Part shown: positions 1 through 5,058 of the stretch, piece after piece
Position numbering within the stretch: the stretch's first letter is position 1
How the letters are laid out: every line of letters begins with the position of its first letter
DNA from: Archangiaceae bacterium
GTDB lineage: Bacteria; Myxococcota; Myxococcia; Myxococcales; Myxococcaceae
Direction of reading: 5' to 3'
Assembly: GCA_023248915.1 (NCBI GenBank)
Contig: JAHFDQ010000217.1
Location: 4,238 to 9,295, forward strand
Length of the DNA: 5,058 nt
The notes under the pieces: generated by a model
Databases searched by the model: none
Told to the model about the DNA's origin: nothing
What the model saw: only the letters and a program-made list of their open reading frames with translations
Position numbers and translations under genes: made by a program

Positions 1-201
1 GACGGTCAGGTTTCCCACCGAGATGACTCGCGCGTCCACCCGCGTCGAGGCGAGGGCCCCCCCGTCGTAGAGCGCGTTCCGGGCGCGGACACCGAGGCCG
101 AAGAGCGCCGCGGCGACCGACAGGGGGCTGAAAAGCACCCGCTCGCCCAAGCTGGCCGCGCTCGGCGGCTGGTACCAGGCCTGCTCGAGGCGCGCCCTCA
201 C
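1..201 (-). CDS. lpxK: Tetraacyldisaccharide 4'-kinase LpxK, N-terminal 67 codons (cut by the window's left edge)
   Basis: LpxK is the inner-membrane kinase that uses ATP to phosphorylate the 4' position of tetraacyldisaccharide 1-phosphate, giving lipid IVA in the lipid A pathway. Only the N-terminus is present. It reads VRARLEQAWYQPP, then a hydrophobic membrane-anchor stretch (about residues 24-38, containing LSVAAALFGLG). It continues through RVDARVISVGNLTV, the conserved strand just before the family's Walker A loop. The window ends exactly there, so the P-loop and catalytic residues are not visible. I chose the GTG at 201 because it gives the usual spacing from start to VGNLTV and has purine-rich GGAGCGAGAG just upstream; no in-frame ATG lies between it and the preceding gene's stop at 269. 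The gene sits 67 nt behind a glycosyltransferase and downstream of waaA, a pairing expected for lipid A genes. The family call is firm; the exact start is less certain. Confidence 0.9.
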   Translation of the reverse strand, partial: MRARLEQAWYQPPSAASLGERVLFSPLSVAAALFGLGVRARNALYDGGALASTRVDARVISVGNLTV

Positions 202-268
202 CGGAGCACGCTCTCGCTCCCGGCCGACGGCGCCCGCGCACAGTGAGCATTCGTTGGGCGAGCGGACC
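202..268. other. 67-nt gap between the second glycosyltransferase and lpxK
   Basis: This is the longest gap between genes in the window. It holds the lpxK ribosome binding site. I see no -35/-10 pair, no hairpin followed by a T-run, and no repeat. The lpxK reading frame stays open through the gap but offers no ATG. A weak internal promoter cannot be excluded by eye. Confidence 0.5.
211..221 (-). promoter_or_regulatory. Probable ribosome binding site of lpxK
   Basis: The minus strand reads GGGAGCGAGAG here. The inner GAGAG leaves a 9-nt spacer to the GTG at 201, and the outer GGAG leaves 15 nt. It is only a moderate Shine-Dalgarno match, but it is the best purine run before any plausible lpxK start, so it supports the GTG choice. 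Confidence 0.45.
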
Positions 269-1327
269 TCACCGGGACGCAGCCCCCCTCTTGGAGCGCG
301 GGCCGATTCGGCCAGGAGTCCCCGCCGCGTAGAACGCCAGCACCTCGCGGGCGACGTCCTCGGGCCGAGCCATCGCCCGCGCTGCCCGCTGGCCGCTCGA
401 GGACGCGGCCACCACGGCCTCGGGACTGCGGTTGCCCACGAGCTCGTCCGCCAACCCGGTCAGGCCCCCTTCCGCCACGGCCACCACGCGGACCCGGCAG
501 GCGCGGGCCTGTGCTGCCGCGCGGCCCGAGTAGTCGTTGCCCAAGCCCAACACCCACACTTCGTCCAGCGCCTGAAGCCAGCGCACGAAGGCAGCCCCAA
601 CCTGGTACCCGGCGAAGGTGACGGCCGAGTCCAGGTCGAGCCGCCGCACCTGGGCGCGCAGCCGGCCCTCCAGGGCTCCGTCGCCGACCAGCACCAGCCG
701 GGCGCCAGGCTTCTCGCGCCGCAGCCGCGCGAAGGCGTCGATGCCGAGCCGGTGCCGTCGAGAGGGCTGGAAGCTGGACACCATGCCGATGAGCGGCACG
801 CCCGTCAGGCCCAGATCGCGGCGCAGGGCGCCCAGGTCCGCCGGAGGCGAGTACTCCGTCGCCACGAGCGGCGGCAACACGAGCACCGGAGTCCCCGCCA
901 GGCGAGAGGCCAGCGCCTCGTAGGGGACGGTGAAGCCGTCGGCGCGCGGGAGCGTCAGGCGGATGGAGCGCGGCGCGTGAATCGAGCGCACCAGGCGCGC
1001 CCCTCGCGGCAGCCCGAGCCGGGCCACCACGTGATCATGGGTAAAATGCGAGTGGACGACGTCGAGCGACCGGTTCCACAGCCTGCGCGCGTCGGCCAGC
1101 ACCGCGAACGGGTTGGACTTCACCGACAGCTCGAGCCCTCCCTCGTCGAGGAGCCCCAGCTCGCGCAGCCGGGGCACGATCGGCTCTTCCGAGCCGAGCC
1201 CGGGGCGCTTACGGTCGACGGCCACCGACACCGCGTGCCCGAGGTCGCGCTGGGCGGCGGCCAGGCGCGCGACGATCTCGGCGGGGCCGCTCCAGACCGG
1301 GCTGGCCAACAGGTGCAGCACGCGCAT
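269..1327 (-). CDS. Divergent family 4-like glycosyltransferase (GT-B fold), probable LPS core enzyme
   Basis: This 352-residue protein has the two-lobed GT-B layout. The N-terminal acceptor lobe opens with MRVLHLLASPVWSGPAEIVA (strand, Gly-loop, helix) and contains VVHSHFTHDHVVARL (90-104), the usual HxH region. The C-terminal nucleotide-sugar lobe starts near LIGMVSSFQPSRRHRLGIDAF (179-199), followed by ARLVLVGDG (209-217). The residues that normally carry the EX7E signature of family GT4 read D265 to Q273, within GNDYSGRAAAQARAC. The motif is therefore eroded to D-x7-Q, and the usual GRxxxxKG Lys region is Arg-rich. It probably transfers a sugar to the LPS inner core at the cytoplasmic face of the inner membrane; donor and acceptor are unknown. 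The start is fixed by a TGATG overlap with the upstream glycosyltransferase and a strong Shine-Dalgarno. The reading frame stays open for 290 codons upstream, but that stretch is out of frame with a better gene. The C-terminus is a basic, Gly/Arg-rich tail. Confidence 0.85.
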   Translation of the reverse strand: MRVLHLLASPVWSGPAEIVARLAAAQRDLGHAVSVAVDRKRPGLGSEEPIVPRLRELGLLDEGGLELSVKSNPFAVLADARRLWNRSLDVVHSHFTHDHVVARLGLPRGARLVRSIHAPRSIRLTLPRADGFTVPYEALASRLAGTPVLVLPPLVATEYSPPADLGALRRDLGLTGVPLIGMVSSFQPSRRHRLGIDAFARLRREKPGARLVLVGDGALEGRLRAQVRRLDLDSAVTFAGYQVGAAFVRWLQALDEVWVLGLGNDYSGRAAAQARACRVRVVAVAEGGLTGLADELVGNRSPEAVVAASSSGQRAARAMARPEDVAREVLAFYAAGTPGRIGPRSKRGAASR

Positions 1328-1329
1328 CA
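1325..1329 (-). other. TGATG stop-start overlap between the two glycosyltransferase genes
   Basis: On the minus strand the TGA of the upstream gene (1329-1327) and the ATG of the next gene (1327-1325) share one A. This arrangement is typical of translational coupling and implies that both enzymes are made from one transcript. Confidence 0.85.
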
Positions 1330-2337
1330 GCCGGGCCCTCCGGGAGGCCAGAAGCCGCGGTACAGCTCGGCCAGCTCGCCGGCTTCGCGGTCGACGCCGA
1401 ATCTCGCCCGCGCTTCCTCCGCCGCGTTCTGGCCGATTTGCCGCGCCCTCTCGGGTTCGCGCAAGAGCGGCAGAATCGCGTCGCGGAGCGCCCCGACGTC
1501 GCCGACCTCGTACAGGAAGCCGGTGCGGCCGTGCTCGACCAGGCCCGGGTAGTGGGGAAGCTTCGCGGCCACCACGCAGCAGCCCGAGGCGAGGGCCTCT
1601 AGCAGCACCAGCGAGAACCCTTCGGACCTCGACGGCTGAACGACGACCGACAACCCCTGATACCAGCGCTCGACGTCGGGCTGAGCGCCCGCGAGCACCA
1701 GGGCCCCTGCCGTCTTCGTCCGCAGGTCCTCGGCCCAGGCGGTCTGGCCGCTCCGCACGGCACCCACCAACACCGACCGCCACTCTGGCCGTTCCGGTAG
1801 GAGCGGCGCGATCGCGGCGACGAAGTCCCCCTGCCCTTTCGCCGGCCGTACCCTGCCCACCACGCCGATGCCGTACTGGCCGCCCAGCCCCAGGCGCTGC
1901 CAGGATGCGGCGCGGTCCTTTGGAGGCGCGAAGCGGGCCAGGTCGACGCCGTGGCCGACGATGCGCGAGGGAACGCCCAACCCGTCCGCCACCTCGCGGG
2001 TGAGCGCCACCACCTGGTCGGCCGAACGCGCCAGCCAGCGGGTGAAGAGGCTCGGCCGGGTGGCGGCGTGCCGGGTGAAGACGAGCCGCGTCGCGCGCCC
2101 CAGCCACCTGAGCGCCAACCCGACGCACAGCTCGTTGATTCGGTGCGCGTGCCAGACGACGGGCTCGGTCCGGGCGCGCCGCCACAGCTCTCGCCACCCG
2201 ATGCGCGGCACGGTCCCGTCCAACGCCTGCCCGAGCGCGCGCGGTTCAAAGTCTGCGGGCAGCGCGGCCAGCACGGCCTCGACGTGGCGGGTGACGCCGG
2301 TTCGCCTCGGGTGCAGGTGCGGGTGGACCACCAGCAT
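1327..2337 (-). CDS. Family 4 glycosyltransferase resembling LpcC (Kdo mannosyltransferase of rhizobial LPS core)
   Basis: This 336-residue GT-B enzyme is intact. The N-terminal lobe has HPHLHPRRTGVTRHVE (5-20), the Gly-containing acceptor loop, and VVWHAHRINELCVGL (60-74). The latter closely resembles the WHARRNNE-type segment I recall from LpcC proteins, followed by LVFTRH and FTRWLARSADQVVALT. The donor lobe has HGVDLARF (129-136), GRVRPAKGQ (161-169, with the phosphate-binding Arg and Lys) and a canonical EX7E, E239 to E247, in PSRSEGFSLVLLEALASG. LpcC transfers mannose from GDP-mannose to the inner Kdo of the core. The position directly after waaA, which supplies that Kdo, agrees with a similar role. 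The sugar itself cannot be read from sequence. The start at 2337 lies 7 nt after the waaA stop; an in-frame extension to 2541 would overlap waaA by about 200 nt and was rejected. The glycosyltransferase call is very sure; the LpcC-like specificity is moderate and rests on remembered family sequences. Confidence 0.9.
   Translation of the reverse strand: MLVVHPHLHPRRTGVTRHVEAVLAALPADFEPRALGQALDGTVPRIGWRELWRRARTEPVVWHAHRINELCVGLALRWLGRATRLVFTRHAATRPSLFTRWLARSADQVVALTREVADGLGVPSRIVGHGVDLARFAPPKDRAASWQRLGLGGQYGIGVVGRVRPAKGQGDFVAAIAPLLPERPEWRSVLVGAVRSGQTAWAEDLRTKTAGALVLAGAQPDVERWYQGLSVVVQPSRSEGFSLVLLEALASGCCVVAAKLPHYPGLVEHGRTGFLYEVGDVGALRDAILPLLREPERARQIGQNAAEEARARFGVDREAGELAELYRGFWPPGGPG
1337..1341 (-). 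promoter_or_regulatory. Strong Shine-Dalgarno inside the end of the upstream glycosyltransferase gene
   Basis: GGAGG lies 9 nt before the ATG at 1327, an ideal spacing. It is formed by the Gly-Gly codons of the upstream protein's PPGGPG tail. It decides the start of the downstream gene against the much longer open frame. Confidence 0.8.
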
Positions 2338-2344
2338 GGCGATG

Positions 2345-3652
2345 TCAGCTCGCCTCGCGCGGGGTGAGCAGAGCCCGCGTCGGCGGCAACGTGGTGAGCA
2401 GCCGCTCGAAGTGGTCGACGTTGCGGCTGCTGGCCCCGGAAACCTGGAGGACGGTCGCCTTCGCCAGCTCGCCCAGGTCGGCGAGGGTGTCGGGGCGCGA
2501 GAGCAGCTCGGCCAAGAGCCGGTAGAGGTGGTCGGGATCATTCACCTGAATTCCGCCCCGGCCCACCAGCACCTGCACGCTGTCGTGGAAGTTCTCCATG
2601 TGCGGCCCGAACAGCACCGGCCGCCCCTGCGCCGCCGGTTCGAGGATGTTCTGGCCGCCCCGGGTGGTGAACGAGCCTCCGACGAAGACCGCCGTGGCCA
2701 GCCGGTAGGCCCGCGACAGCTCGCCGATGGTGTCGAGCACCACGACTCGCCCGCCGAACGGGTTCTCTTGCGAGCGCAACCCCGCAGACAGGCCCGCCTG
2801 CTGCGCCAGCGCGACGATGCGGCCCGCGCGGTCGATGTAGCGCGGGGCGATCACGAGTCGGAGCTCGGGGTAGTCCTTCAGGAGCCGCTTGTAGACGTCG
2901 AGGAGCTGCTCTTCCTCGCCCTCGTGCGTGCTGCCCGCGATGAGGACCGGCGCCTTGTGGGGAATCGCCAGGGCCCGCCGGAGGTCGGCGTCCTCGTGGG
3001 CGTGGGCCGGCGCGGCGAGCGCGTCGAACTTGGTGTTCCCCGTCACCCACACCCGCTCAAGCGACGCTCCCAGGCCCAACACCCGCTCGGCTTCCTCGTC
3101 TTCGCGCATGAGGAAGAGGTCGATGTCAGCGAGGGGGTTGCCGATGAGCGAGAACAGCGTCCGGTACCGGCCCAATCGAGCGGGCGAGAACCGCCCGTTG
3201 GTGAGCGCGACGCGACAGCCGCTGCGCTTGGCGGCCCGAATCAGGTTGGGCCAGATCTCTGTGTACTCGAGCACCAGCAGGTCGGGCTTGATGGCTCGCA
3301 CCGCGCGCCGGGTCGCGCCCCAGATGTCGTAGGGGGCGTAGACCGCGGCGTCGATCTGGGTGGCGAGGCGCTCGCTCGCCATCATGTAGCCGGTGTTGGT
3401 GGTGGTGGAGAGGATGATCTTCGCGTTGGGGAACCGGGCCCGGAGCTGGCCGATCATCGGCGACAGGGCGAGCAGGTCGCCCGCGCTCGCCCCGTGCAGC
3501 CACACCCTCGGCGACCCCCCTTCGGGCAGCCGGCCTGGAGGATAGAACCCGAGGCGCTGGAATAGCCCGTTCCGCGTCTTCCGGTGCAGGCACAAGATCG
3601 GCAGCAGCACCACGAAGAGCAGATAGCTCGCCAGGACGTAGAGAAGCCGCAT
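2345..3652 (-). CDS. waaA: 3-deoxy-D-manno-octulosonic acid (Kdo) transferase WaaA
   Basis: WaaA (KdtA) moves Kdo from CMP-Kdo to the 6' position of lipid IVA at the cytoplasmic face of the inner membrane, the first step of LPS core assembly. The protein has 435 residues, the normal family length. An N-terminal membrane anchor (about 4-22) is followed by basic HRKTRNG. Family motifs in order are WLHGASAGD (51-59), LSTTTNTGY (81-89), VYAPYD (104-109), EYTEIWPNLI (129-138), TNGRFS (151-156), VTGNTKFD (203-210), STHEGEE (241-247), APRY (269-272), GGSFTTRGGQNILEPAAQG (325-343) and GPHMENFHD (349-357). Position 59, usually the catalytic Glu of the HAxSxGE motif, is Asp here (codon GAC at 3478-3476). 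Whether the enzyme adds one Kdo or more cannot be told. The ATG at 3652 starts exactly at the family's MRLLY N-terminus, with AGAGCAGG 8 nt upstream. The open frame extends to 3991 but overlaps the zinc-ribbon gene and has no WaaA-like sequence. Confidence 0.97.
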   Translation of the reverse strand: MRLLYVLASYLLFVVLLPILCLHRKTRNGLFQRLGFYPPGRLPEGGSPRVWLHGASAGDLLALSPMIGQLRARFPNAKIILSTTTNTGYMMASERLATQIDAAVYAPYDIWGATRRAVRAIKPDLLVLEYTEIWPNLIRAAKRSGCRVALTNGRFSPARLGRYRTLFSLIGNPLADIDLFLMREDEEAERVLGLGASLERVWVTGNTKFDALAAPAHAHEDADLRRALAIPHKAPVLIAGSTHEGEEEQLLDVYKRLLKDYPELRLVIAPRYIDRAGRIVALAQQAGLSAGLRSQENPFGGRVVVLDTIGELSRAYRLATAVFVGGSFTTRGGQNILEPAAQGRPVLFGPHMENFHDSVQVLVGRGGIQVNDPDHLYRLLAELLSRPDTLADLGELAKATVLQVSGASSRNVDHFERLLTTLPPTRALLTPREAS

Positions 3653-3705
3653 CGGTCGGGCCTGCTCTATCAGAACCGCCGGGGCCGCGCCTTGTCGGGC
3701 CGGCC
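3653..3705. other. 53-nt gap upstream of waaA
   Basis: The gap is very GC-rich and includes the 8-nt palindrome GGCCGGCC at 3698-3705 beside the upstream stop codon. A weak ribosome binding site for waaA (AGAGCAGG, minus strand 3668-3661) lies at its other end. There is no T-run, so it does not look like an intrinsic terminator. I see no AT-rich -10 element either. Confidence 0.5.
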
Positions 3706-4440
3706 TCAGCCGAGCAGGCCGAAGAGCGCCTTCACCAGAACCCCGGCGCCGAACGCGACCAGATCGGTTCCGTTGGTCGAGCTCGAGAGCGGATTGGCGA
3801 AGCGGTACCCGGACAACGCCGTGCCCTGACCGCGGTAGGCGTTCACCGCCTGGAGCTTGGCCTGCACGATTCGCGCGGCGAGATCGGGGGCGACGGTGGT
3901 CCGCTTCTCTTCCCGCTGCTGAAGCTGGGCCAGGGTGTTGGTGATGCTCTCCTCGGAGAGGATGCTGACCGGCGCCGAGCAGAAGGCGCACTCGGTGCCG
4001 AGGGCGAGCTCGATCGGCCCGCCGCAGTTGCTACACTTGACCGTCTTCACCCGGTCGCGAAGCTGGGCGAGCTCCTTCGGGTTGGGGGCGCGGACCAGGT
4101 TCTTCTCGCGCAGAAACTGGAAGAAGGTGATGTAGCGGCCGTGCTGGGCGCACCGGAAATAGGTGAACCGGGTGGTCCGCTGCATGTCGTGAGTTTCGGC
4201 CAGGTCTGCGTCGCAGCGCGGACAGCTCTTCGTCGGCACCAGCTCAGCCTTGGCGCTGTCGTTCCGGGAATAGAGAATGCCGAAGAGGTTCAACGTCGCG
4301 CCGGGCGACAGTTGCAGGCTCTCGCGGCCGTCGAACCAGATGCCGTTGCAGTGGCTGCAGACGTCGATCTCGACCTCACCACCGTAGTTGGCGGGGAAGG
4401 TGTGCTCGTCCATCTCGAGGGTGCAGCCGGGGCATTCCAT
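3706..4440 (-). CDS. Triple zinc-ribbon protein with an N-terminal TFIIB-type zinc finger, function unknown
   Basis: The protein has 244 residues and three Cys-rich modules. The first is CPGC (C3, C6) with CSHCNGIWFD (C28, C31), the pattern of the bacterial TFIIB-like zinc-finger family (CPxC...CxxCxGxWFD). The second is CPRC (C73, C76) with CAQH (C97, H100), so its fourth ligand would be His. The third is CSNC (C136, C139) with CAFC (C151, C154). A charged Gln/Glu-rich helix follows (about 163-181), then a helical stretch and a hydrophobic tail VAFGAGVLVKALFGLLG (228-244) that could pack against a partner or touch the membrane. No signal peptide is seen, so it is probably cytoplasmic. Such small zinc-ribbon proteins are widespread and mostly uncharacterised; no enzyme active site is visible. 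The ATG at 4440 begins 4 nt after the stop of the PHP gene, with GGAG 13 nt upstream, suggesting coupling. GC in lines I counted (60-68%) is lower than in glycosyltransferase lines (72-78%). Confidence 0.85.
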   Translation of the reverse strand: MECPGCTLEMDEHTFPANYGGEVEIDVCSHCNGIWFDGRESLQLSPGATLNLFGILYSRNDSAKAELVPTKSCPRCDADLAETHDMQRTTRFTYFRCAQHGRYITFFQFLREKNLVRAPNPKELAQLRDRVKTVKCSNCGGPIELALGTECAFCSAPVSILSEESITNTLAQLQQREEKRTTVAPDLAARIVQAKLQAVNAYRGQGTALSGYRFANPLSSSTNGTDLVAFGAGVLVKALFGLLG

Positions 4441-4444
4441 TGCG

Positions 4445-5058
4445 TCAGTGTAGCTCCGGTCGAACCATGAGAGGGCTGGTGACGATCCACGGTCGCCATT
4501 CCTCCCCCGTCGTGCAGTCCGGGCCCTCGAGCTGAACCTGCACCAGGGCCGGCCCTGGGCGCTCGAGCAGTACGGTGCCTGCGTCGGCGTCGAGGGTGGC
4601 TGCTCCGGCGACCACCACGCGCGCCCGCGCCGTCCCTGTCGGGGGCAGGACGACGCGCAACCGGTCGCCCACCCTGCCCTCCCTCGGGCCCGAAAGCCCC
4701 AGGAGGGCGAAGCCAGCGCCTTCGCCGAGCGCGTCGAACGAGCAATAGGTGCGGCCCTCGGCCAGCGCCTGCAATACCAGCTTCGCGGCCGCCGCCGGGT
4801 CCTCGGGAAGGCGCACCAAGTCGGCCGGCAGGTACACGGACAGGGTCTCGAACTCGGTCTGGTAGGGAGGCAGCCCATGGGCGTCGACCGAGCAGAGCGC
4901 GACCTTCGGCTCGACCCCCGACAGGGCCAGCAGCTTCGCTTCGCCGTCGGGCTGCGGCCGGTTCAAGAGCATCAGCCCGTGCGCCGGGTTGGCGAAGTAC
5001 GCCCCCGCGGAACAGAACAGGCGGCCCGGGCTCCGCATCGCCTCGCGCAGCAGCGTGT
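4445..5058 (-). CDS. PHP-domain metallohydrolase (CehA/McbA-like), C-terminal part only
   Basis: The frame is open to the right edge. The residues before the first internal Met (TLLREA, ahead of the ATG at 5038) continue the helix, so the true start lies outside the window. The visible 204 residues hold the end of a PHP (polymerase and histidinol phosphatase) domain. A helix LLREAMRSP and a hydrophobic NPAHGLMLLN segment are followed by KVALCSVDAHGLPPY, whose Asp-Ala-His (codons at 4885-4877) matches the last metal-binding motif of PHP enzymes. FETLSVYLP follows it, as in CehA-type proteins. The last ~80 residues are predicted beta-rich and end in RPWIVTSPLMV, resembling the RPWI-SNPI ending I recall from this family. 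Members hydrolyse phosphoester or ester bonds using two or three metals. The substrate is unknown, and the N-terminal metal ligands and any signal peptide cannot be seen. An LPS-related role is possible only by context. Confidence 0.8.
   Translation of the reverse strand, partial: TLLREAMRSPGRLFCSAGAYFANPAHGLMLLNRPQPDGEAKLLALSGVEPKVALCSVDAHGLPPYQTEFETLSVYLPADLVRLPEDPAAAAKLVLQALAEGRTYCSFDALGEGAGFALLGLSGPREGRVGDRLRVVLPPTGTARARVVVAGAATLDADAGTVLLERPGPALVQVQLEGPDCTTGEEWRPWIVTSPLMVRPELH

Noticed and set aside
254..1552. Plus-strand open frame of 432 codons opposite the two glycosyltransferases
   Set aside because: The translation is low in complexity (Arg, Gln, His, Pro-rich) and opposes two well-formed glycosyltransferase genes. 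It is an artefact of GC-skewed codon positions.
1328..2197. 290-codon upstream extension of the second glycosyltransferase frame
   Set aside because: It is Arg/Gly/Ala-rich, covers most of the LpcC-like gene in another frame, and is unnecessary because the ATG at 1327 has a strong Shine-Dalgarno and fits the GT-B N-terminus.
1868..3565. Plus-strand open frame of 565 codons opposite waaA and the first glycosyltransferase
   Set aside because: It lies antisense to waaA, whose motifs are unmistakable. Its translation is Arg/Gly/Glu/Val-rich with no recognisable fold, as expected for a mirror frame in GC-rich DNA.
3698..3705. GGCCGGCC palindrome after the zinc-ribbon gene as a terminator or operator
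   Set aside because: An 8-nt GC palindrome is common by chance at this composition, and no T-run or longer stem follows.
3653..3991. 113-codon upstream extension of the waaA frame
   Set aside because: It overlaps the zinc-ribbon gene and shows no WaaA-like sequence; WaaA proteins start at the MRLLY segment with the membrane anchor.
4441..4878. 146-codon upstream extension of the zinc-ribbon frame
   Set aside because: It overlaps the PHP gene out of frame and is Arg/Ser/Pro-rich with no domain. The first zinc ribbon begins right after the ATG at 4440.
1..5058. Search by eye for tRNA, CRISPR repeats, insertion sequence ends, inverted repeats or phage genes
   Set aside because: No regular repeat spacing, cloverleaf, transposase motif or terminal repeat was seen; almost all of the window is covered by six same-strand genes.

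Overview
The window is a compact stretch of a GC-rich Gram-negative chromosome in which all six recognisable genes lie on the minus strand. Two genes are lipid A / Kdo genes: waaA, which is complete, and lpxK, which is cut by the left edge. The cell therefore makes an outer membrane with lipopolysaccharide (LPS). The high GC content, the tight one-strand packing and the style of the proteins suggest a deltaproteobacterium in the broad sense, most likely Myxococcota. That assignment is an inference and was not tested by a search.

The layout is given in transcription order, from the right edge to the left. (1) 5058-4445 is the C-terminal part of a PHP-domain metallohydrolase that enters from outside the window. 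(2) 4440-3706 is a small protein with three zinc ribbons, starting 4 nt after the previous stop. (3) After a 53-nt gap, 3652-2345 is waaA (Kdo transferase). (4) 2337-1327 starts 7 nt later and is a GT-B-fold family 4 glycosyltransferase that resembles LpcC, the rhizobial Kdo mannosyltransferase. (5) 1327-269 starts on a TGATG overlap and is a second, more divergent family 4-like glycosyltransferase. (6) After a 67-nt gap, the first 67 codons of lpxK start at a GTG at 201 and run off the left edge.

The lower four genes form a coherent lipid A / inner-core module. LpxK phosphorylates the 4' position of the lipid A precursor. WaaA then adds Kdo. The two glycosyltransferases are well placed to extend the inner core from Kdo. 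The spacing suggests one transcript. The zinc-ribbon and PHP genes are probably co-transcribed, but their connection to LPS is unknown.

I see no promoter, rho-independent terminator, tRNA, rRNA, CRISPR array, insertion sequence or long repeat. The points most worth a second look are an Asp in place of the catalytic Glu of WaaA, an LpcC-like enzyme directly after waaA, the eroded EX7E motif of the second glycosyltransferase, and the triple zinc-ribbon protein. None is by itself clear evidence of an undescribed system.
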